A stretch of DNA of 8,760 bases. It comes from Oscillospiraceae bacterium (lineage in GTDB: Bacteria > Bacillota_A > Clostridia > Oscillospirales > CAG-272). Below are positions 6,402 through 8,760 of the stretch, in pieces. The translations under genes and the position numbers were made by a program. The notes below the pieces were generated by a model that ran no database searches, was not told the origin of the DNA, and saw only the letters and a list, made by a program, of their open reading frames with translations. The stretch lies in the NCBI GenBank assembly GCA_015063445.1, contig SVUD01000059.1, positions 1 to 8,760 of the forward strand, read 5' to 3'. Each line of letters begins with the position of its first letter. Position 1 is the stretch's first letter.

Positions 6402-7030
6402 TGCGGTATAGACTAACTTTAATTTCCGCGTTTTTATTCTTGTTTACCGTATCGGGCGTTTTTGCGGCGTGGCAGTATGCTCTTGGATTTGTGGATGATC
6501 AATCGTCTTATGTGGGGGTTTCGCTTTCTCTTTTTGATTATCCTCCCGATGAGGTTTTCCCTGACAACGAAGAGGCTGATAAGATCGGTGAGAACCACCT
6601 TGATTTGATAAAGAAGATTCTCGACGAAGTATCTTACGGTCTTAATGCAACTAAAAAGCCTATTATTCACGAGACTTTGAATAAAGTCGGTGATGTGATT
6701 TATTCTCAGCAGAACGTTCAGGGCGTAACCTTAAGCACCCTAATGATAGATAAGACTAATTCGTATAGCCTTCTCTTTCAGGTTGAATACCTCAGTGATA
6801 ACGAGTATATCACTTACACCTATGTTGCGGGCGATTTAACCACGTATCCAATAGGGGATGAGATACAAGCATATAAAACGGTTATGCAATGCACTTATTC
6901 AGAAGAAGATGGATTGATAAAGTGGAGAGCACCCGTTAGCTATTACGGCAAGGCGAAAGTAGCAATCTCGAATTATTCAAACTCAATTCGTTCTATAGAT
7001 TCGTCTACTTGGCGCACAGTCCAAAATTGA
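6401..7030 (+). CDS. Second secreted protein with SipW-type signal peptide, downstream of the peptidase
   Basis: The 209-residue product (210 if TTG 6398 is used) begins M-R-Y-R, then a Leu/Phe core ending G-V-F-A-A-W-Q-Y-A-L-G at 19-29. This is nearly superimposable on G-V-Y-A-T-W-S-Y-A-G of the protein encoded at 4866, and cleavage after Ala22 is predicted. The mature domain contains F-D-Y-P-P-D-E-V-F-P and an acidic segment. It continues with a helix with N-H-L-D-L-I-K-K-I-L, then G-L-N-A-T-K-K-P-I-I, and a beta-rich C-terminal half rich in Tyr and Ser. There is a single Cys, and no sortase motif or membrane anchor. The ATGA-type overlap with the peptidase shows one translation unit. Codon choice is less biased than in the first secreted protein, suggesting lower expression, so a minor or accessory fibre component (as TapA is to TasA) is a reasonable guess. 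I do not recognise a named family. Confidence 0.75.
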   Translation: MRYRLTLISAFLFLFTVSGVFAAWQYALGFVDDQSSYVGVSLSLFDYPPDEVFPDNEEADKIGENHLDLIKKILDEVSYGLNATKKPIIHETLNKVGDVIYSQQNVQGVTLSTLMIDKTNSYSLLFQVEYLSDNEYITYTYVAGDLTTYPIGDEIQAYKTVMQCTYSEEDGLIKWRAPVSYYGKAKVAISNYSNSIRSIDSSTWRTVQN

Positions 7031-7125
7031 AAACCGTTTGTTTGTAAACTAAAGTAGTCTTTTCAACGGTAATATCCCAAAATACTGTTTTAAAATAGAT
7101 TTAAAGATTTAATAGATTTAATTTC

Positions 7126-7164
7126 AAAAGCCATTTCTTTTTATCAAAAAGGAATGGCTTTTTT
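7126..7164 (+). terminator. Strong intrinsic terminator ending the SipW-type locus
   Basis: AAAAGCCATT (7126-7135) pairs with AATGGCTTTT (7153-7162). A T-G wobble and then CTTTTT/AAAAAG continue the helix, giving a 17-bp stem with the 3-nt loop ATC (7143-7145). Six T's (7159-7164) follow the G/C part. It lies about 95 bases after the second secreted protein gene. The A-rich 5' arm would also give a T run on the minus strand. Confidence 0.88.
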
Positions 7165-7285
7165 GTATCAAGAAGAGGGCAGAAGGAAGCGTAAAGGCGC
7201 AGGATGGCTTGTTGAGACGAATTGTTTTTTAGTGTCAGATAAAAAGAAAAAATCGTATAGCTGAGGTGAAAAGGAGAAAAACTAA

Positions 7286-7314
7286 TTAAGTTAAAGCTCG
7301 GATGATACTATAAT
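7286..7314 (+). promoter_or_regulatory. Weak candidate promoter of the hydrolase gene
   Basis: TATAAT at 7309-7314 is a perfect -10, with TTAAGT (7286-7291) at 17-base spacing as a poor -35 (three of six matches). Transcription would begin near 7321, about 19 nt before ATG 7340. The strong terminator upstream makes a separate promoter necessary. Confidence 0.4.
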
Positions 7315-7339
7315 TAAAAAATGAGCAAAAGGAGTTTTT

Positions 7340-8290
7340 ATGTGTACTGCTATTTGTTATAGAAGAGGCGATTCCTATTTCGGCAGGAATTTGGATTTTT
7401 ATTGCGGATACGGTGAAAGAGTGGTGATTACTCCGCGCAATTATGAAATTAATATGCGTTGTGAGAAGCCGATAAAATCTCACTATGCGATGATTGGTAT
7501 GGCTTGTGTTGTCGACGGCTTTCCTCTTTATTATGAGGCTACCAACGAAAAGGGGCTTAGTATGGTGGGCTTGAACTTTCCCGAAAATGCTGTCTACCAT
7601 AGCTTTATAGCGGAAAAGGTAAACGTCTCACCGTATGAACTGATTTATTGGATTTTGGCGCAGTGTACCAGTGTTTGTGAAGCAAAGGTTCTGCTTGAAA
7701 AAGTCAATTTGGTCAATATAAACTTTAGCGAGCAGCTTCAGCTGTCTCCGCTACATTGGATGATAAGCGATAAAAAACACAGCATTGTAGCAGAGCCGTT
7801 GATAGATGGTTTGAAAATATACGATAATCCGTTTGAGATCCTGACCAACAATCCGCCCTTTGAATATCATTATACGAACGCGAGTCATTATATGGGGCTT
7901 GGCATAGGTTACGCGACTTCTCAATTCAGGGAAAGCATACCAATGAAAAATTATAGCTTGGGTTTTGGAGCATTGGGCTTACCGGGTGATTATTCAAGCG
8001 CGTCGCGGTTTATCAGAGCTCTTTTTGTAAAGGAGAACTCGGTGTCGGAGAATAATGAAAAATCAAACGTAAATCAGTTCTTTCACATTCTTAATGCAGT
8101 TGCGATGCCAAAAGGGTGTGTTCAAGCAGCCGATTGCTTTGAATATACGCAGTACAGCAGCTGTTGCAATGTGGATAGAGGTATTTATTATTACACGACC
8201 TATGATAATCTCGAAATCACTTCGATAAATTTGTATGATGTCGATCTGAATCAATCAAAATTATACACCTATGATATCAAAGCAACCTAG
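7340..8290 (+). CDS. bsh: Choloylglycine hydrolase family enzyme, probable bile salt hydrolase
   Basis: The 316-residue protein (family usual about 315-330) is an N-terminal nucleophile amidase. It starts M-C-T-A-I, and removal of Met1 frees Cys2, the nucleophile and amino-terminal base. R16 and D19 (G-R-N-L-D-F), N79 (V-G-L-N-F-P-E-N-A), N171 (L-T-N-N-P-P-F) and R223 (Y-S-S-A-S-R-F-I-R) match the conserved active-site positions of bile salt hydrolases and penicillin V acylases. The stretch N-E-K-G-L-S-M-V-G-L-N-F-P is more like bile salt hydrolases. The product would cleave the glycine or taurine amide of conjugated bile acids in the cytoplasm, as there is no signal peptide. AAGGAG (7329-7334) is five bases before ATG. 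The gene stands alone, with no bile transporter beside it. Penicillin V or N-acyl-homoserine-lactone acylase activity cannot be excluded without substrate tests. Confidence 0.87.
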   Translation: MCTAICYRRGDSYFGRNLDFYCGYGERVVITPRNYEINMRCEKPIKSHYAMIGMACVVDGFPLYYEATNEKGLSMVGLNFPENAVYHSFIAEKVNVSPYELIYWILAQCTSVCEAKVLLEKVNLVNINFSEQLQLSPLHWMISDKKHSIVAEPLIDGLKIYDNPFEILTNNPPFEYHYTNASHYMGLGIGYATSQFRESIPMKNYSLGFGALGLPGDYSSASRFIRALFVKENSVSENNEKSNVNQFFHILNAVAMPKGCVQAADCFEYTQYSSCCNVDRGIYYYTTYDNLEITSINLYDVDLNQSKLYTYDIKAT

Positions 8291-8368
8291 AAAAGAGCAG
8301 GCGTATCCGCTCAATAAAACTCAATATTAAGCAAAAAATATAAGAGTGTTCATAACAGATATAAAAAA

Positions 8369-8394
8369 TGTGAGTGCCCTTATGGACACTCACA
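8369..8394 (-). terminator. Hairpin with T run on the minus strand, bordering repeat copy 1
   Basis: Bases 8369-8379 pair with 8384-8394 through ten pairs and one C-A mismatch, around loop TTAT. On the minus strand the stem is followed at once by TTTTTT (8368-8363), the form of an intrinsic terminator. On the plus strand no T run follows, so it would not be a good terminator for the hydrolase gene. It starts two bases beyond the tRNA-like minus-strand end of repeat copy 1. Confidence 0.65.
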
Positions 8395-8397
8395 CTG

Positions 8398-8597
8398 GTC
8401 GGAATGACAGGATTTGTAACCTTTGCGCTCGCAAATAGAGACAAAGGCGAGCGCCTGAAATTTGCCTTACGCCTTGCAAAAAGGCAAGAGCGCATTTGCC
8501 AAGGCAAACCGGCAAAGTTTCTCCCTCGGCAAGTACTTTGGGTTGAATATAGAGCCGGAATTGCCTCGGGAGCAGGTTCTTCATCACATCATTCGAC
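8398..8597 (-). repeat. 200-bp non-coding repeat element, copy 1, with imperfect terminal inverted repeats and tRNA-like end
   Basis: The element begins GTCGGAATGA (8398-8407) and ends TCATTCGAC (8589-8597), inverted repeats differing by one extra G. A further match (AACCT facing AGGTT) extends the ends to about 25 bp. Its first 125 bases recur without change at 8636-8760. Inside are an 8-bp inverted pair, GCGCTCGC (8424-8431) with GCGAGCGC, and many TTGCC/GGCAA motifs that can fold. Read on the minus strand, the last bases are GGTTACAAATCC then TGTCATTCCGACCA, which is the T-arm and acceptor end of a tRNA-Pro-like gene including CCA, with one extra A in the T loop. No transposase or credible protein is encoded. 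A MITE-like or tRNA-derived repeat, or a structured RNA, are the options. Confidence 0.75.
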
Positions 8598-8634
8598 AAA
8601 AAACAAGAGTCCCCAAAGGAACTCTTGTTTTTTT
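8598..8634 (+). terminator. Bidirectional intrinsic-terminator hairpin between the two repeat copies
   Basis: AAAAAACAAGAGT pairs with ACTCTTGTTTTTT, closing over an inner CC/GG pairing with a bulged A. T runs follow the stem on the plus strand (8628-8634) and on the minus strand (8603-8598). It sits exactly between the end of copy 1 and the start of copy 2, so it belongs to the 238-bp repeating unit. Confidence 0.8.
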
Positions 8635-8635
8635 G

Positions 8636-8760
8636 GTCGGAATGACAGGATTTGTAACCTTTGCGCTCGCAAATAGAGACAAAGGCGAGCGCCTGAAATT
8701 TGCCTTACGCCTTGCAAAAAGGCAAGAGCGCATTTGCCAAGGCAAACCGGCAAAGTTTCT
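8636..8760 (-). repeat. 200-bp non-coding repeat element, copy 2 (cut by window end)
   Basis: These 125 bases are identical to 8398-8522, and two further identical bases lie just before (8634-8635 matching 8396-8397). The offset is exactly 238 bases, in the same orientation. The right half lies beyond the window, so the number of copies in the array is unknown. Confidence 0.92.

Larger units (their letters stand above)
7031..7339 (+). other. Intergenic region between the export locus and the hydrolase gene
   Basis: This 309-base gap holds three copies of AGATTTAA (7097-7104, 7105-7112, 7114-7121), the strong terminator at 7126-7164, and a weak promoter candidate before the hydrolase. Bases 7165-7285 are purine-rich and contain an AAGGAG-like stretch near 7271 with no usable start codon after it. 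I see no credible small gene on either strand. Confidence 0.6.

Noticed and set aside
8398..8597. Functional tRNA gene on the minus strand
   Set aside because: Only the T-arm/acceptor tail is tRNA-like. No matching D arm, anticodon arm or full 5' acceptor strand is found at tRNA distance, and the T loop has an extra base.
8374..8676. Open frame of 100 codons on the plus strand through the repeat region
   Set aside because: It runs across a hairpin, the repeat body, the terminator and into copy 2. It has no ribosome binding site or recognisable domain, and its composition follows the repeat. Such frames are typical spurious products of non-coding repeats.
8396..8760. CRISPR array
   Set aside because: Repeat length (over 120 bases) and period (238) are far outside CRISPR repeats, there are only two copies, and the intervening DNA is a terminator hairpin rather than spacers.

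Overview
The window looks like chromosomal DNA from a Gram-positive, gut-associated member of the Clostridia. Supporting signs are AT-rich spacers, AAGGAG-type ribosome binding sites, textbook TTGACA-17-TATAAT promoters, intrinsic terminators, a lipobox lipoprotein with an E-N-P-rich linker, a SipW/ER-type signal peptidase and a bile-salt-hydrolase-type enzyme. The lineage is inferred from gene style, not from a marker gene.

Layout, all genes on the plus strand. (1) 1-189: C-terminal end of a MATE-type transporter. (2) 280-2468: a self-contained unit with a perfect sigma-A-type promoter, a perfect 20-bp palindrome at the expected transcription start, a 667-residue lipoprotein (signal peptide, EF-hand-like Cys/Asp loop, expanding Pro-rich heptads) and a terminator. 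(3) 2479-4734: an extended -10 promoter driving a NatA/YhaQ-like ABC ATPase and its ABC-2 permease. A 25-bp sequence overlapping the permease stop codon is present three times. (4) 4800-7164: a three-gene export locus. It has a perfect promoter, a secreted protein with a SipW-type signal peptide, a hairpin, a SipW-type signal peptidase, a second secreted protein whose start overlaps the peptidase stop, and a strong terminator. (5) 7340-8290: a choloylglycine hydrolase family enzyme with a complete active site. (6) 8369-8760: no credible protein gene. Instead there is a tandem repeat of 238-bp period, with 127 bases identical between the copies up to the window edge. Each unit is a roughly 200-bp element with imperfect terminal inverted repeats and a hairpin. 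Read on the minus strand, the element ends like a tRNA 3' end (with CCA) followed by an intrinsic terminator.

How the genes work together: the clearest system is 4866-7030. The peptidase has the Ser/His/Asp arrangement of the SipW/archaeal/ER class. The proteins encoded on either side share a G-V-aromatic-A-x-W-x-Y-A block at the predicted cleavage site, so they are its likely dedicated substrates, by analogy with the Bacillus TasA/TapA-SipW matrix fibre system. The ABC pair upstream and the hydrolase downstream look like independent transcription units. The two most unusual observations are this paired-substrate locus and the terminal tRNA-tailed tandem repeat.
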